From: Pseudomonas viridiflava
Lineage (GTDB): Bacteria; Pseudomonadota; Gammaproteobacteria; Pseudomonadales; Pseudomonadaceae
Reading direction: 5' to 3'
Assembly (NCBI RefSeq): GCF_001642795.1
Contig: NZ_LKEH01000047.1
Location: 371,162 to 435,161, forward strand
DNA length: 64,000 nt
Shown here: positions 25,522 through 34,870 of the stretch, one piece after another
Layout: each line of letters opens with the position of its first letter
How positions within the stretch are numbered: the stretch's first letter is position 1
Translations under genes and position numbers: made by a program
The notes under the pieces: model-generated
What the model was told of the DNA's origin: nothing
Databases searched by the model: none
The model's input: the letters and a program-made list of their open reading frames with translations, nothing else

Positions 25522-28122
25522 TTACGCTTGAACAACCGGGATGTTGGCGTTCGCTGCGGCTTCACGGAACTCGGCGATCTGATCGAAGCTCAGGTAGCGG
25601 TACACGTCCGCTGCCATGGTGTCGATCTGTTGCGCGTAGCCCATGTACTCCTCGACGGTCGGCAGGCGACCCAGGATCGATGCGACGGACGCCAGCTCGG
25701 CCGAGGCCAGGTAGACGTTCGCGCCGTCACCCAGACGGTTCGGGAAGTTACGGGTCGACGTCGATACCACTGTCGAGTTCGGCTCTACACGTGCCTGGTT
25801 ACCCATGCACAGCGAGCAGCCCGGCATTTCCATGCGCGCGCCAGCCTTGCCGTAGATGCCGTAGTAGCCTTCTTCGGTCAACTGGTGAGCGTCCATCTTG
25901 GTCGGCGGCGACAGCCACAGGCGTGTCGGCAGTTGCCCTTTGACCTGATCCAGCAACTTGCCCGCAGCGCGGAAGTGGCCGATGTTGGTCATGCAGGAGC
26001 CGATGAACACTTCGTCGATCTTCTCGCCCTGTACCGAAGACAGCAGGCGGGCATCGTCCGGGTCGTTCGGCGCGCAGAGCACAGGCTCTTTGACGTCGGC
26101 CAGGTCGATCTCGATGATTTCAGCGTACTCGGCGTCCTTGTCGGCTTCCAGCAGCTCTGGGTTGGCAACCCAAGCTTCCATCGCCTGAGCACGGCGCTCC
26201 AGGGTGCGTGGATCACCGTAACCCTGTTCGATCATCCAGCGCAGCAGCGTGATGTTCGAGTTCAGGTATTCGATGATCGGCTCTTTGGCCAGCTTGATGG
26301 TGCAACCGGCAGCCGAACGTTCGGCCGACGCGTCGGACAGCTCGAAAGCCTGCTCGATGCTCAGGTTGTCCAGGCCTTCGATTTCCAGAATGCGGCCAGA
26401 GAACGCGTTCTTCTTGCCTTTCTTCTCTACGGTCAGCAGGCCAGCCTGAATTGCGTAGTAAGGAATGGCGTGAACCAGGTCGCGCAGGGTGATGCCAGGC
26501 TGCATCTTGCCCTTGAAGCGAACCAGGATCGACTCAGGCATGTCCAGCGGCATGACGCCAGTGGCGGCAGCAAACGCAACCAGACCGGAACCGGCCGGGA
26601 AGGAGATACCGATCGGGAAGCGGGTGTGCGAGTCACCACCGGTGCCGACGGTGTCCGGCAGCAGCATGCGGTTCAGCCAGCTGTGGATGATGCCGTCGCC
26701 CGGACGCAGGGAAACGCCGCCACGGGTCATGATGAAGTCAGGCAGCGTGTGGTGCGTCTTGACGTCGATCGGCTTCGGATAGGCCGCGGTGTGGCAGAAG
26801 GACTGCATGACCAGATCGGTCGAGAAGCCCAGGCAGGCCAGGTCTTTCAGCTCGTCGCGGGTCATCGGGCCAGTGGTGTCCTGGGAGCCGACGGTGGTCA
26901 TTTTCGGTTCGCAGTAGGTGCCCGGACGGATACCTTCCACGCCGCACGCCTTGCCGACCATCTTCTGCGCCAGGGTGAAACCCTTGGTGCTTTCGGCTGG
27001 CTGGTCAGGCGTCTTGAACAGGTCGAAGGCTGGCAGGCCCAGTTCGGCACGTGCCTTGCTGGTCAGGCCACGGCCGATGATCAGCGGGATACGGCCACCG
27101 GCGCGGACTTCGTCCAACAGCACCGGGGTCTTCATTTCGAAGGTGGTGATGACTTCGTCGCTGTCGTGCTTGCAGACTTTGCCCGCGTACGGGTAAACGT
27201 CGATCACATCGCCCATGTTGATGTTCGAGACATCGAACTCGATCGGCAGGGCGCCTGCGTCTTCCATGGTGTTGTAGAAGATTGGAGCGATCTTGCTGCC
27301 GAAGCAGAAACCACCGGCGCGCTTGTTCGGCACGTAAGGAACGTCGTCGCCGAAGAACCACAGTACCGAGTTGGTCGCCGATTTACGCGAGGAACCGGTA
27401 CCGACCACGTCACCGACGTAGGCGATAGGGAAACCTTGGCCGCGCATTTCTTCGATCTGCTTCATCGGGCCGATGGAGCCCTGTACGTCCGGAACGATAC
27501 CTTCACGGGCCATTTTCAGCATGGCCAGAGCGTGCAGCGGGATGTCTGGACGCGACCAGGCATCAGGCGCTGGCGACAGGTCGTCGGTGTTGGTTTCGCC
27601 GGTGACCTTGAAGACGCGCAGGCTGATCTTGTCGGCCAGCGTCGGGCGCTTCTTGAACCACTCGCCGTCGGCCCAGGACTGAACGACTGCCTTGGCGTGA
27701 GCGTTGCCGCTCTTGGCTTTTTCGGCCACGTCGTGGAAGGCGTCGAACATCAGCAGCGTGTGCTTGAGCTGTTCGGCAGCGACCGGCGCCAGAGTAGCGT
27801 CGTCGAGCAGGTCAACCAGCGTGACGATGTTGTAGCCGCCCTGCATGGTGCCCAGCAGTTCGGTTGCACGTTTTTTGTCGATCAGGGGAGAAGTGGCTTC
27901 GCCCTTGGCCAGGGCAGACAGGAAACCGGCCTTGACGTAGGCAGCCTCGTCAACGCCTGGTGGAACGCGATTGGTGATCAGATCGACAAGGAAAGCTTCT
28001 TCGCCAGCCGGGGGATTTTTCAGCAGCTCAATAAGGCCTGCGGTTTGTTCGGCGTTAAGCGGCTGGGGCACGATACCCTGGGCGGCACGCTCTTCGATGT
28101 GTTTACGGTAGGCTTCAAGCAC
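25522..28122 (-). CDS. acnB: Aconitate hydratase B
   Basis: The 866-residue bifunctional aconitase/2-methylisocitrate dehydratase interconverts citrate and isocitrate in the TCA cycle. The N-terminal HEAT-like domain begins [22 protein letters not shown]. Swivel-domain features include [24 protein letters not shown]. The 4Fe-4S ligands are in [14 protein letters not shown] and the CSLCMGNQ motif. The start is a GTG that gives the canonical AcnB N-terminus, preceded by GAGGG; the longer open frame upstream adds 35 non-family residues. It is monocistronic with an intrinsic terminator. AcnB is also known as an RNA-binding post-transcriptional regulator when its cluster is lost. Confidence 0.97.
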   Translation of the reverse strand: MLEAYRKHIEERAAQGIVPQPLNAEQTAGLIELLKNPPAGEEAFLVDLITNRVPPGVDEAAYVKAGFLSALAKGEATSPLIDKKRATELLGTMQGGYNIVTLVDLLDDATLAPVAAEQLKHTLLMFDAFHDVAEKAKSGNAHAKAVVQSWADGEWFKKRPTLADKISLRVFKVTGETNTDDLSPAPDAWSRPDIPLHALAMLKMAREGIVPDVQGSIGPMKQIEEMRGQGFPIAYVGDVVGTGSSRKSATNSVLWFFGDDVPYVPNKRAGGFCFGSKIAPIFYNTMEDAGALPIEFDVSNINMGDVIDVYPYAGKVCKHDSDEVITTFEMKTPVLLDEVRAGGRIPLIIGRGLTSKARAELGLPAFDLFKTPDQPAESTKGFTLAQKMVGKACGVEGIRPGTYCEPKMTTVGSQDTTGPMTRDELKDLACLGFSTDLVMQSFCHTAAYPKPIDVKTHHTLPDFIMTRGGVSLRPGDGIIHSWLNRMLLPDTVGTGGDSHTRFPIGISFPAGSGLVAFAAATGVMPLDMPESILVRFKGKMQPGITLRDLVHAIPYYAIQAGLLTVEKKGKKNAFSGRILEIEGLDNLSIEQAFELSDASAERSAAGCTIKLAKEPIIEYLNSNITLLRWMIEQGYGDPRTLERRAQAMEAWVANPELLEADKDAEYAEIIEIDLADVKEPVLCAPNDPDDARLLSSVQGEKIDEVFIGSCMTNIGHFRAAGKLLDQVKGQLPTRLWLSPPTKMDAHQLTEEGYYGIYGKAGARMEMPGCSLCMGNQARVEPNSTVVSTSTRNFPNRLGDGANVYLASAELASVASILGRLPTVEEYMGYAQQIDTMAADVYRYLSFDQIAEFREAAANANIPVVQA

Positions 28123-28523
28123 AGTATTACCCTCATCAGTGGTCCCAAATGGGTGTCCGGGACGCTCATCCAGAAATTGTCCGTACCCACGCAAGACTTT
28201 GGAGCCTTGTTGGCAGGGTGTCGGCAATTCCTAACAGAAGCTGTTTTCAAAGTTTTACGCCTGCAGGACGGGGAGGAGAGGCGGTCGACACGGCCATCCG
28301 TGATGAGGGGATGGCCTGTCGACGCCGCACTGCGGGATTAACTTGACTGTGCTCGTGACGCTTTGAAAACAGCTTCCAACGGACATTGGCGCCTTAAAAG
28401 GCTCGCTGATTCTACGGCAAATCTGAACTAAAGGTAAGTTAGCCCCTACATGTTCGGGGGTGAAAGTGCTTAGACAAAGGACTAATATGGGCCCTTGTTT
28501 CGCCTGCCCAAGCCCCGCCAGCC
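28123..28523. repeat. Intergenic region with 140-bp nested inverted-repeat element
   Basis: Outer arms GAAGCTGTTTTCAAAG (28237-28252) and CTTTGAAAACAGCTTC (28361-28376) are a perfect 16-bp inverted repeat. Centred inside is a second stem, GTCGACA-C-GGCCATCC / GGATGGCC-TGTCGAC (28284-28323), interrupted by a single bulged C. The element sits in the divergent region between acnB and the DUF1289 gene and contains no credible frame. It resembles a small nonautonomous mobile element or a structured leader. Confidence 0.6.
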
Positions 28524-28994
28524 ATGCCTGATCACATCATCAAAACACCCTGCGTCGGCCTTTGCTCCACTGTTTACGGGGATTTGGTGTGCCGTGGCTG
28601 CAAACGCTTCCACCATGAAGTCATCCACTGGAACGGTTACAACGAAGACGAAAAAAGAGCCGTCTGGTTGCGTCTGGAGCAGTTGCTGGTTCAGGTCATG
28701 ACCGCCAAGCTCGAAATCTTCGATGCCGACAAGCTGCGGCTGCAGCTTGTCCAGCGCAAGATTCGCTTCGTGCCGCACCAGTCCGAATATTGCTGGGCCT
28801 ATCAATTGATCGCTCGCGGTGCGCGGGTCATCAGTCAGGTGGAAGCCTACGGTTTCGTGTTGTTACCCGAATTTCGCAATTGGTCGCTGCCTGAGTTACG
28901 TGATGCGATCGACCGCGAGTTCTTTCTGCTCTCAGAGGCGCATTACCAGCGTTATATAGCGCCGGGCTTTCTCAAGGATGCTTTCGGCGCCTGA
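28524..28994 (+). CDS. DUF1289 domain protein
   Basis: The 156-residue protein has the N-terminal DUF1289 cysteine motif TPCVGLCSTVYGDLVCRGCKR (Cys residues near 10, 14, 24 and 27), which probably binds a metal or Fe-S cluster. It is followed by the family's HWNGYNEDEKRAVWLRLEQL stretch. The remaining 100 residues form an extension that I do not recognise (LVQRKIRFVPHQSEYCWAYQLIARGA...). Cytoplasmic, function unknown. It lies 82 bp upstream of miaE on the same strand. Confidence 0.85.
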   Translation: MPDHIIKTPCVGLCSTVYGDLVCRGCKRFHHEVIHWNGYNEDEKRAVWLRLEQLLVQVMTAKLEIFDADKLRLQLVQRKIRFVPHQSEYCWAYQLIARGARVISQVEAYGFVLLPEFRNWSLPELRDAIDREFFLLSEAHYQRYIAPGFLKDAFGA

Positions 28995-29076
28995 TCCGCC
29001 GCCGTGCTTTTGTCTCGCGGGACGTCGATAGCCCTCGTATAATGCCGCGCTTTGCCTTTGCGCCATGTGTGAGCCT

Positions 29077-29688
29077 ATGTACCCGATCCCTGAAATCGAA
29101 GCCTTTCTGCTTTGCCGTACGCCCGACAGCTGGGTTCAGGCTGCATTGCGCAACCTCGACATCCTGCTGATCGACCACGCGAACAATGAGAAGAAGGCGG
29201 CAGGGGCGGCGTTCCAGTTCATGTTCCAGTACAACGACAAGTTCGACCTGCTGGCCAAGATGTCGCGCCTGGCCCGTGAAGAGCTGCGTCATTTCGAGCA
29301 GGTGATCAGCATCATCCGCAAGCGCCAGATTCCGATGGCCAACATAAGCTCGGCGCGTTATGCCGGGGCGTTGCGCAAGCTGGTGCGTAATCACAACCCC
29401 TACCGCCTGACCGATGCGCTGGTGGTGGGTGCCATCGTCGAAGCCCGTTCCTGTGAGCGTTTCGCCGCGCTGGTGCCGCACCTGGATGAGGACCTGGCCA
29501 AGTTCTACGGCAGTCTGCTCAAGTCCGAAGCGCGGCATTTTCAGGATTACCTGAAGCTGGCTTACACCTATGGCGACAAGGCAGACGTGGACGCCAAGAT
29601 CGAAGAGATTCGTCTGGCCGAGCGCGAGCTGATCGAAAGCCCTGACGAGGAATTTCGTTTTCACAGTGGCGTACCTGTCGCCGCCTGA
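29077..29688 (+). CDS. miaE: tRNA 2-methylthio-N6-isopentenyladenosine-37 hydroxylase
   Basis: The 203-residue ferritin-like di-iron monooxygenase hydroxylates ms2i6A at tRNA position 37 (tRNAs reading UNN codons). Carboxylate-bridge ligands are visible in the two ExxH-type motifs REELRHFEQV and SEARHFQDY, with single Glu ligands in HANNEKKAAG and VEARSCERF. The second ATG (MYPIPEIEAFLL) is chosen because it fits the family start and has a weak GTGAG site; another ATG lies 12 bp upstream. An intrinsic terminator follows. Confidence 0.93.
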   Translation: MYPIPEIEAFLLCRTPDSWVQAALRNLDILLIDHANNEKKAAGAAFQFMFQYNDKFDLLAKMSRLAREELRHFEQVISIIRKRQIPMANISSARYAGALRKLVRNHNPYRLTDALVVGAIVEARSCERFAALVPHLDEDLAKFYGSLLKSEARHFQDYLKLAYTYGDKADVDAKIEEIRLAERELIESPDEEFRFHSGVPVAA

Positions 29689-29714
29689 TCCGGCGCGCCA
29701 TTTCGGCCAGCGAC

Positions 29715-29749
29715 AAAAAACGACCGTCTTACCAGCGGTCGTTTTTTTA
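29715..29749 (+). terminator. Rho-independent terminator after miaE
   Basis: CGACCG/CGGTCG stem flanked by A6 and T7; it separates miaE from the marR promoter. Confidence 0.85.
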
Positions 29750-29780
29750 TGCTTTTTTAGTAAGCAAGCTAACAAATACT

Positions 29781-29830
29781 TTGACAATAGCTGTCTAGGC
29801 AGTAATATTTTGTAATCACTGCCTAGGCAG
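29781..29830 (+). promoter_or_regulatory. marR-emrAB promoter with twin palindromic operators
   Basis: A -35 TTGACA (29781-29786) and a -10 TAATAT (29803-29808) are spaced by 16 bp. The spacer carries CTGTCTAGGCAG (29791-29802). A second, perfectly palindromic CTGCCTAGGCAG lies at 29819-29830, around the expected start site. The two sites also form a larger inverted repeat with one mismatch. This layout suggests autorepression by the MarR protein encoded next. Confidence 0.7.
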
Positions 29831-29846
29831 CTTTCCGGGTGATTCC

Positions 29847-30332
29847 TTGAAACATTTCAGTCCTGAAAATTTTGATTCCAGCCTGATCGGGCTGCTGGTC
29901 GGCCGTACCAACGCGCTGAAAGACCGCATGCTGGACAAGTACCTGCTGCCGTACGACGTCACGTTCGCGCAGTTCAAGGTGCTGATCATCATTGCCCAGT
30001 TTTCGACGGATACGCCGGTGGAGTTGTGCAGGCACCTGTCGCTGGACAGCGGTTCGATGACTCGCATGCTGGACCGTCTGGAACAGAAGGGGCTGATCGT
30101 CCGCACCCGTTCGGAAACCGATCGTCGTCAGGTGCGTGTCGCCCTGACGTCTCAGGGACAAGCGCTATCCGACCTGCTGCCGCAGATCGGTGCCGATGCC
30201 ATGAACGACACCTTCGCTGCCCTCGACACTGAGGAAGTGGAAGTGCTGCGCCGGATTCTGACCAAGGTGCTGGTCGCCGCCGACGACCACATCACCCTGA
30301 CTCGCCTGAGCTTCAACGCCAAAAGCAAATAA
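29847..30332 (+). CDS. MarR-family transcriptional repressor
   Basis: The 161-residue winged-helix regulator has the MarR DNA-binding region ELCRHLSLDSGSMTRMLDRLEQKGLIVRTRSETDRRQVRVALTSQGQAL (about residues 58-108), including the wing DRRQVRV. The start is TTG, 17 nt after the second operator; no ATG upstream is in frame and internal ATGs would cut the N-terminal helix. It probably represses its own operon with the following membrane-fusion and MFS genes and is released by toxic phenolic or drug-like ligands, as for EmrR. Confidence 0.9.
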   Translation: MKHFSPENFDSSLIGLLVGRTNALKDRMLDKYLLPYDVTFAQFKVLIIIAQFSTDTPVELCRHLSLDSGSMTRMLDRLEQKGLIVRTRSETDRRQVRVALTSQGQALSDLLPQIGADAMNDTFAALDTEEVEVLRRILTKVLVAADDHITLTRLSFNAKSK

Positions 30333-30407
30333 ATACGAATAGCCCGAAGTTGAGGGCGGCCGGTCTGGCCGGATCTCAGCCGTTCTGCCGACTTGAAGGT
30401 AATTGTC

Positions 30408-31625
30408 ATGGCCACTGCCGCCGCTGAAAACACGTCTGCCCCCGAACAGAAACAGCCGAACCCCCCGAAATCCGGCAAGCGCAAATTCCTGCTGGCCGGT
30501 CTCGCCATCATCGTCGTTCTGTGTGGACTGGCGATCTGGGGCTGGTATGAGTTTTACGGTCAATGGAGCGAAGAGACCGATGACGCCTACGTGAGTGGCA
30601 ACGTGGTGGAAATCACGCCGCTGGTCACCGGCACGGTTATCAGTATTGCCGCAGACGACGGTGATCTGGTCCGCGAAGGTCAGGTCCTGCTGCGTTTCGA
30701 TCCAAGCGATGCCGAAGTCGGGCTGCAGAGCGCCGAAGCCAATCTGGGCAAGGTCGTGCGTCAGGTTCGCGGCCTGTACAGCAACGTCGATGGCATGAAG
30801 GCTCAACTGGCCGCGCAACGTGCGGCAGTGCAGACGGCTCAGGATAACTACAGCCGTCGTCGCAGTCTGGCGGCCGGTGGCGCGATTTCCCAGGAAGAGC
30901 TGTCGCATGCACGGGACCAACTGACCAGCGCACAAAGTGCTCTGAACAACATCCAGCAACAGTTGAGCACCAGCGTGGCGCTGGTTGATGACACCGTAGT
31001 GTCTTCCCATCCGGACGTGAAGGCGGCGGCTGCGCAGTTGCGTCAGGCCTATCTCGCCAATGCGCGGACCACTCTGGTGGCACCGGTGACCGGTTACGTT
31101 GCCAAGCGCAGCGTGCAACTGGGCCAGCGCGTTCAGCCTGGTACCGCGACCATGGCGGTGATTCCGCTGGATCAGTTGTGGATCGATGCCAACTTCAAGG
31201 AAACCCAGCTGGGCAAGATGCGTATCGGTCAGCCGGTGGAAATCAGTTCCGACCTGTATGGCAGCGACGTGAAGTACAGCGGCACCATCGACAGCCTGGG
31301 CGCGGGGACCGGCAGTGCGTTCGCACTGTTGCCAGCCCAGAACGCGACCGGCAACTGGATCAAGATCGTCCAGCGTGTGCCGGTCCGCGTCCACATCAAC
31401 CCTGAGGAACTGGCGCAACACCCGCTGCGCATTGGTCTGTCGACGACCGTTGAAGTCAATCTGCACGACCAGAGTGGTCCGATTCTGGCGCAGCAGCCTC
31501 CAAAGCAGGCTGCGTTCACTACCCAGGTCTACACCGAACAGCTGGCTGATGCCGATGCCTTGATCGCGCGCCTGATCCATGAAAACAGCGCCGCCAGCGA
31601 CAAAAGCAAGACCGCCCAGCGCTGA
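30408..31625 (+). CDS. emrA: EmrA-type HlyD membrane-fusion protein
   Basis: The 405-residue periplasmic adaptor has an N-terminal cytoplasmic tail, one membrane helix (about residues 23-45, FLLAGLAIIVVLCGLAIWGW), a lipoyl-like half motif (TDDAYVSGNVVEITPLVTGTV), a coiled-coil hairpin and the second half motif TLVAPVTGYVAKRSVQLGQRVQPGTATMAVIPLDQLWIDANFKETQL, typical of EmrA. It couples the MFS pump to an outer-membrane channel, which is not encoded here. The ATG at this position is chosen over a TTG 15 bp upstream. Confidence 0.92.
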   Translation: MATAAAENTSAPEQKQPNPPKSGKRKFLLAGLAIIVVLCGLAIWGWYEFYGQWSEETDDAYVSGNVVEITPLVTGTVISIAADDGDLVREGQVLLRFDPSDAEVGLQSAEANLGKVVRQVRGLYSNVDGMKAQLAAQRAAVQTAQDNYSRRRSLAAGGAISQEELSHARDQLTSAQSALNNIQQQLSTSVALVDDTVVSSHPDVKAAAAQLRQAYLANARTTLVAPVTGYVAKRSVQLGQRVQPGTATMAVIPLDQLWIDANFKETQLGKMRIGQPVEISSDLYGSDVKYSGTIDSLGAGTGSAFALLPAQNATGNWIKIVQRVPVRVHINPEELAQHPLRIGLSTTVEVNLHDQSGPILAQQPPKQAAFTTQVYTEQLADADALIARLIHENSAASDKSKTAQR

Positions 31626-31688
31626 TCCGCCCATCCGCCTGCCCCGGTCTTTCGGCCGGGGTGTCGCCCACGTTTTCAGGGATTCGCG

Positions 31689-33227
31689 ATGAGCACCAAC
31701 GCCCCCGCTTCCTTTACGCCACCCAGCCTGTTGCTCTGCACCATCGGTCTGTCGTTGGCGACCTTCATGCAAGTGCTCGACACCACCATCGCCAACGTGG
31801 CCCTGCCGACCATCGCAGGCAACCTGGGCGTCAGCTCGGAGCAGAGCACCTGGGTCATCACCTCGTTTGCCGTCAGCAACGCCATCGCGCTGCCCCTGAC
31901 CGGCTGGCTGAGCCGTCGCTTCGGCGAGGTCAAACTGTTCCTGTGGGCGACCCTGCTGTTTGTGCTGGCTTCGTTTATGTGCGGGATTTCCACGTCGATG
32001 CCCGAGCTTGTAGGCTTTCGGGCCTTGCAAGGCATAGTCGCCGGGCCGCTTTATCCCATGAGCCAGACCCTGCTGCTGGCTGTCTACCCGCCTGCAAAAC
32101 GGGGCATGGCGCTGGCCTTGCTGGCGATGGTCACGGTGGTCGCGCCCATTGTCGGGCCGATTCTGGGCGGCTGGATTACTGACAGTTACAGTTGGCCCTG
32201 GATCTTCTTCATCAATATTCCGATCGGCCTGTTCGCAGCCTTGGTGGTGCGCACGCAGATGGCCAAGCGTCCGGTCAACACCCAGCAACAGCCGCTGGAT
32301 TACGTCGGGCTGATCTCCCTGATCATCGGCGTCGGCGCGCTGCAGGTCGTGCTGGACAAAGGCAATAACCTGGACTGGTTCGAGTCGAATTTCATCGTCA
32401 TCGGCGCACTGATTTCGTTGGTGTCGCTGTCGGTATTCGTGATCTGGGAAATGACCGATAAACATCCCATCGTCAATCTGCGGCTGTTCGCCTACCGAAA
32501 CTTTCGGGTCGGTACACTGGCGATGATTGGCGGGTATTCAGGGTTTTTCGGCGTCAACCTGCTGTTGCCACAATGGTTGCAGACGCAGATGGGCTACACC
32601 GCAACCTGGGCCGGACTGGCGTTGGCGCCAATCGGTATCCTGCCAGTGCTGATGTCGCCCTTCGTTGGCAAGTACGCGCACAAGTTCGACCTGCGCCTGC
32701 TGGCCAGCCTGGCGTTTCTGGCCATGGGCCTGAGCTGTTTCATGCGTGCAGACTTCACCAATCAGGTGGATTTCCAGCACATCGCCATGGTGCAGCTTTT
32801 CATGGGGATAGGCGTCGCACTGTTCTTCATGCCGACCCTGAGCATTCTGTTATCGGACCTGCCACCCAACCAGATTGCCGATGGTTCAGGCCTCGCCACC
32901 TTCCTGCGTACGCTGGGCGGCAGCTTCGCGGCATCGCTGACGACCTGGATCTGGATTCGCCGTGCCGAGCAGCATCATGCGTACCTGAGCGAAAACATCA
33001 GCACCTATGACCCGGCTACACGGCATGCGCTCGACACCCTGGGCGGTGCCGGTCCGCAGGCTTACGCGCAGCTGGAGCAGACGCTCAACGGGCAGGCGTA
33101 CATGATGTCGACGGTGGATTACTTCTACATGCTGGGCTGGTTGTTCGCGGGGTTGATTTTGCTGGTCTGGTTCGCCAAACCACCGTTCGCCGCCAAAGCA
33201 GGACCGGCGGCAGGGGGAGGGCATTGA
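31689..33227 (+). CDS. emrB: EmrB/QacA-type MFS multidrug transporter (DHA2 family)
   Basis: The 512-residue inner-membrane drug:proton antiporter has about 14 helices. The DHA2 signature LDTTIANVALPTIAGNLG follows helix 1 (residues 29-46), and the motif GWLSRRFGEVKLFLW is present. Motif C-like VAPIVGPILGGWI lies in helix 5. It pairs with the EmrA adaptor for tripartite efflux. The gap to emrA is 63 bp with an AGGGA ribosome site, so the three genes form one operon. Confidence 0.94.
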   Translation: MSTNAPASFTPPSLLLCTIGLSLATFMQVLDTTIANVALPTIAGNLGVSSEQSTWVITSFAVSNAIALPLTGWLSRRFGEVKLFLWATLLFVLASFMCGISTSMPELVGFRALQGIVAGPLYPMSQTLLLAVYPPAKRGMALALLAMVTVVAPIVGPILGGWITDSYSWPWIFFINIPIGLFAALVVRTQMAKRPVNTQQQPLDYVGLISLIIGVGALQVVLDKGNNLDWFESNFIVIGALISLVSLSVFVIWEMTDKHPIVNLRLFAYRNFRVGTLAMIGGYSGFFGVNLLLPQWLQTQMGYTATWAGLALAPIGILPVLMSPFVGKYAHKFDLRLLASLAFLAMGLSCFMRADFTNQVDFQHIAMVQLFMGIGVALFFMPTLSILLSDLPPNQIADGSGLATFLRTLGGSFAASLTTWIWIRRAEQHHAYLSENISTYDPATRHALDTLGGAGPQAYAQLEQTLNGQAYMMSTVDYFYMLGWLFAGLILLVWFAKPPFAAKAGPAAGGGH

Positions 33228-33268
33228 TAGCGGGTTTGGCTGGGTAAACATAGACCGACGCCGCTGCA

Positions 33269-33349
33269 TGATCGTGCCCATCGCTCTGCCTCAACCCTGA
33301 TCGTGCCCACGCTCTGCGTGGGTATGCCGCCCGTGACGCTCCGCGTCAC
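33269..33349 (+). repeat. Dispersed double-hairpin repeat with partial copy
   Basis: A full unit lies at 33298-33349 (CCACGC TCT GCGTGG, then GTGACGC TCC GCGTCAC). It is preceded by a truncated TGATCGTGCCCATCGCTCTG copy at 33269. Located between the convergent emrB and lpxH genes, where it may serve as a bidirectional transcript end. Confidence 0.7.
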
Positions 33350-33400
33350 AAATGTCACATACTGCAGGTTCAGTAAGTCGTTGGGAGACGCTGTCTTTGT

Positions 33401-34162
33401 CTACAACGAAGACGGTAACGCCAGCGTGCGATTCTCTTCCGGCACAAAATCGAACGAACCCAGGCTAAAACCCTGTTCGTCCACCTGCAGCGCCCAGCCC
33501 TGACGATCCCAGTCGCCCAGCACGATACGTCTGGCGGCAACGTCGCCGAGCTGCAGTTTATGAATGGCAGGGCGATGCGTGTGGCCGTGGATGAGCGTGT
33601 GCACACCGAATTGCTGCATGATGCGCGGCACTTCTTCAGGCGTCACATCGACAATGTCGTTAGCTTTCATGCGGGTCTTTGCGCGGCTTTCATTGCGCAG
33701 CTTGCGCGCCAGTTTGTGGCGGGTCTTCAATGGCAGGTTACGCAGAATGAACAGCGTCAGCGGATGGCGCAGGTAGCGGCGCATCCTGATGTAGCCCACA
33801 TCACGCGTACACAGGCTGTCGCCGTGCATCAACAGCACCGGCTCACCGTTCAACTGCACCACGGTCGGGTCGGCCAGCAGCGTACAACCCGCCGCCTTGC
33901 AGAAACCCTTGCCGATCATGAAGTCGCGGTTGCCGTGCATCAGAAAAATTCGGGTACCACTGTCGCTCAGTTCGCGCAGGGCCTTGCAGATCGAAAGCTG
34001 GAACGGCGACATGGCGTCGTCACCGATCCAGGCTTCGAAGAAATCCCCGAGGATATACAGCGACTCGGCTGTGCGAGCCCGGCCTGCGAGTAGATCCAGA
34101 AACGCCCGGGTAATGTCCGGGCGTTCTTGCTCAAGATGCAAATCGGAGATCAGCAGTATCAC
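33401..34162 (-). CDS. lpxH: UDP-2,3-diacylglucosamine diphosphatase
   Basis: The 253-residue calcineurin-like enzyme makes lipid X from UDP-2,3-diacylglucosamine in lipid A synthesis. Metal motifs are [10 protein letters not shown] (residues 6-15), [12 protein letters not shown] (39-50), [19 protein letters not shown] and HGHTHRP. It acts peripherally at the inner membrane. The ATG overlaps the ppiB stop by 4 bp, giving a ppiB-lpxH pair. Confidence 0.95.
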   Translation of the reverse strand: MILLISDLHLEQERPDITRAFLDLLAGRARTAESLYILGDFFEAWIGDDAMSPFQLSICKALRELSDSGTRIFLMHGNRDFMIGKGFCKAAGCTLLADPTVVQLNGEPVLLMHGDSLCTRDVGYIRMRRYLRHPLTLFILRNLPLKTRHKLARKLRNESRAKTRMKANDIVDVTPEEVPRIMQQFGVHTLIHGHTHRPAIHKLQLGDVAARRIVLGDWDRQGWALQVDEQGFSLGSFDFVPEENRTLALPSSL

Positions 34163-34662
34163 TCAACGATCTCTGCTTTTTCGATCACAACGTCTTCAAC
34201 CGGAACGTCCTGGTGACCGGCCTTGCTGCTGGTGGCAACGCCCTTGATCTTGTCAACAACGTCAGTGCCTTCGATCACTTCACCGAACACGGCATAGCCC
34301 CAGCCCTGAACGGTCTTGGCGCTGTGGTTCAGGAAGCCGTTGTCAGCCACGTTGATGAAGAACTGCGCGGAAGCCGAATGCGGCTCCATGGTGCGGGCCA
34401 TGGCGACTGTGTACTTCTTGTTCGGCAAGCCGTTATCGGCTTCGTTCTGGATGCTCGGACGCTTGTCTTTCTTTTCCTTCATGCCTGGCTCGAAACCACC
34501 GCCCTGGACCATGAAGTTGCCGATCACACGGTGGAAAACGGTGTTTTCATAATGGCCGGCTTTAACGTATTCGATGAAGTTGGCAACGGTCAGCGGCGCT
34601 TTTTCTGCGTTCAATTGCAGAACGATGTCGCCGTGGTTGGTGCTGAGTTTTACTTTGGACAT
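34159..34662 (-). CDS. ppiB: Cyclophilin-type peptidyl-prolyl isomerase B
   Basis: The 167-residue cytoplasmic cyclophilin has [19 protein letters not shown] (catalytic Arg region), the [18 protein letters not shown] active-site block and [19 protein letters not shown]. There is no signal peptide, so this is the cytosolic paralogue. It is the first gene of the ppiB-lpxH operon and diverges from glnS, with about 200 bp between them. Confidence 0.95.
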   Translation of the reverse strand: MSKVKLSTNHGDIVLQLNAEKAPLTVANFIEYVKAGHYENTVFHRVIGNFMVQGGGFEPGMKEKKDKRPSIQNEADNGLPNKKYTVAMARTMEPHSASAQFFINVADNGFLNHSAKTVQGWGYAVFGEVIEGTDVVDKIKGVATSSKAGHQDVPVEDVVIEKAEIVE

Positions 34663-34870
34663 AGGAGAGTCGATCTCTTGGCGTTCATGAAGGGGCGCAA
34701 TATCACCCTGACGTGCAGTTTACAGGCGAGGTTACATTTTTCGCGCTTTTTGCCGCTTTTCTGTCTGCAACCCTGCACTCTGTTGTCAGGGACTTGACAG
34801 CTTCGGCTATGATAAGCGCTTTGATTTAGTCGGCCTACCCTGGCCGCGCACAAGTATGTCCAAGGATCCT

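Noticed and set aside
28123-28227. Longer N-terminus for AcnB
   Set aside because: The extra 35 residues have no counterpart in AcnB; the GTG start with GAGGG gives the standard length.
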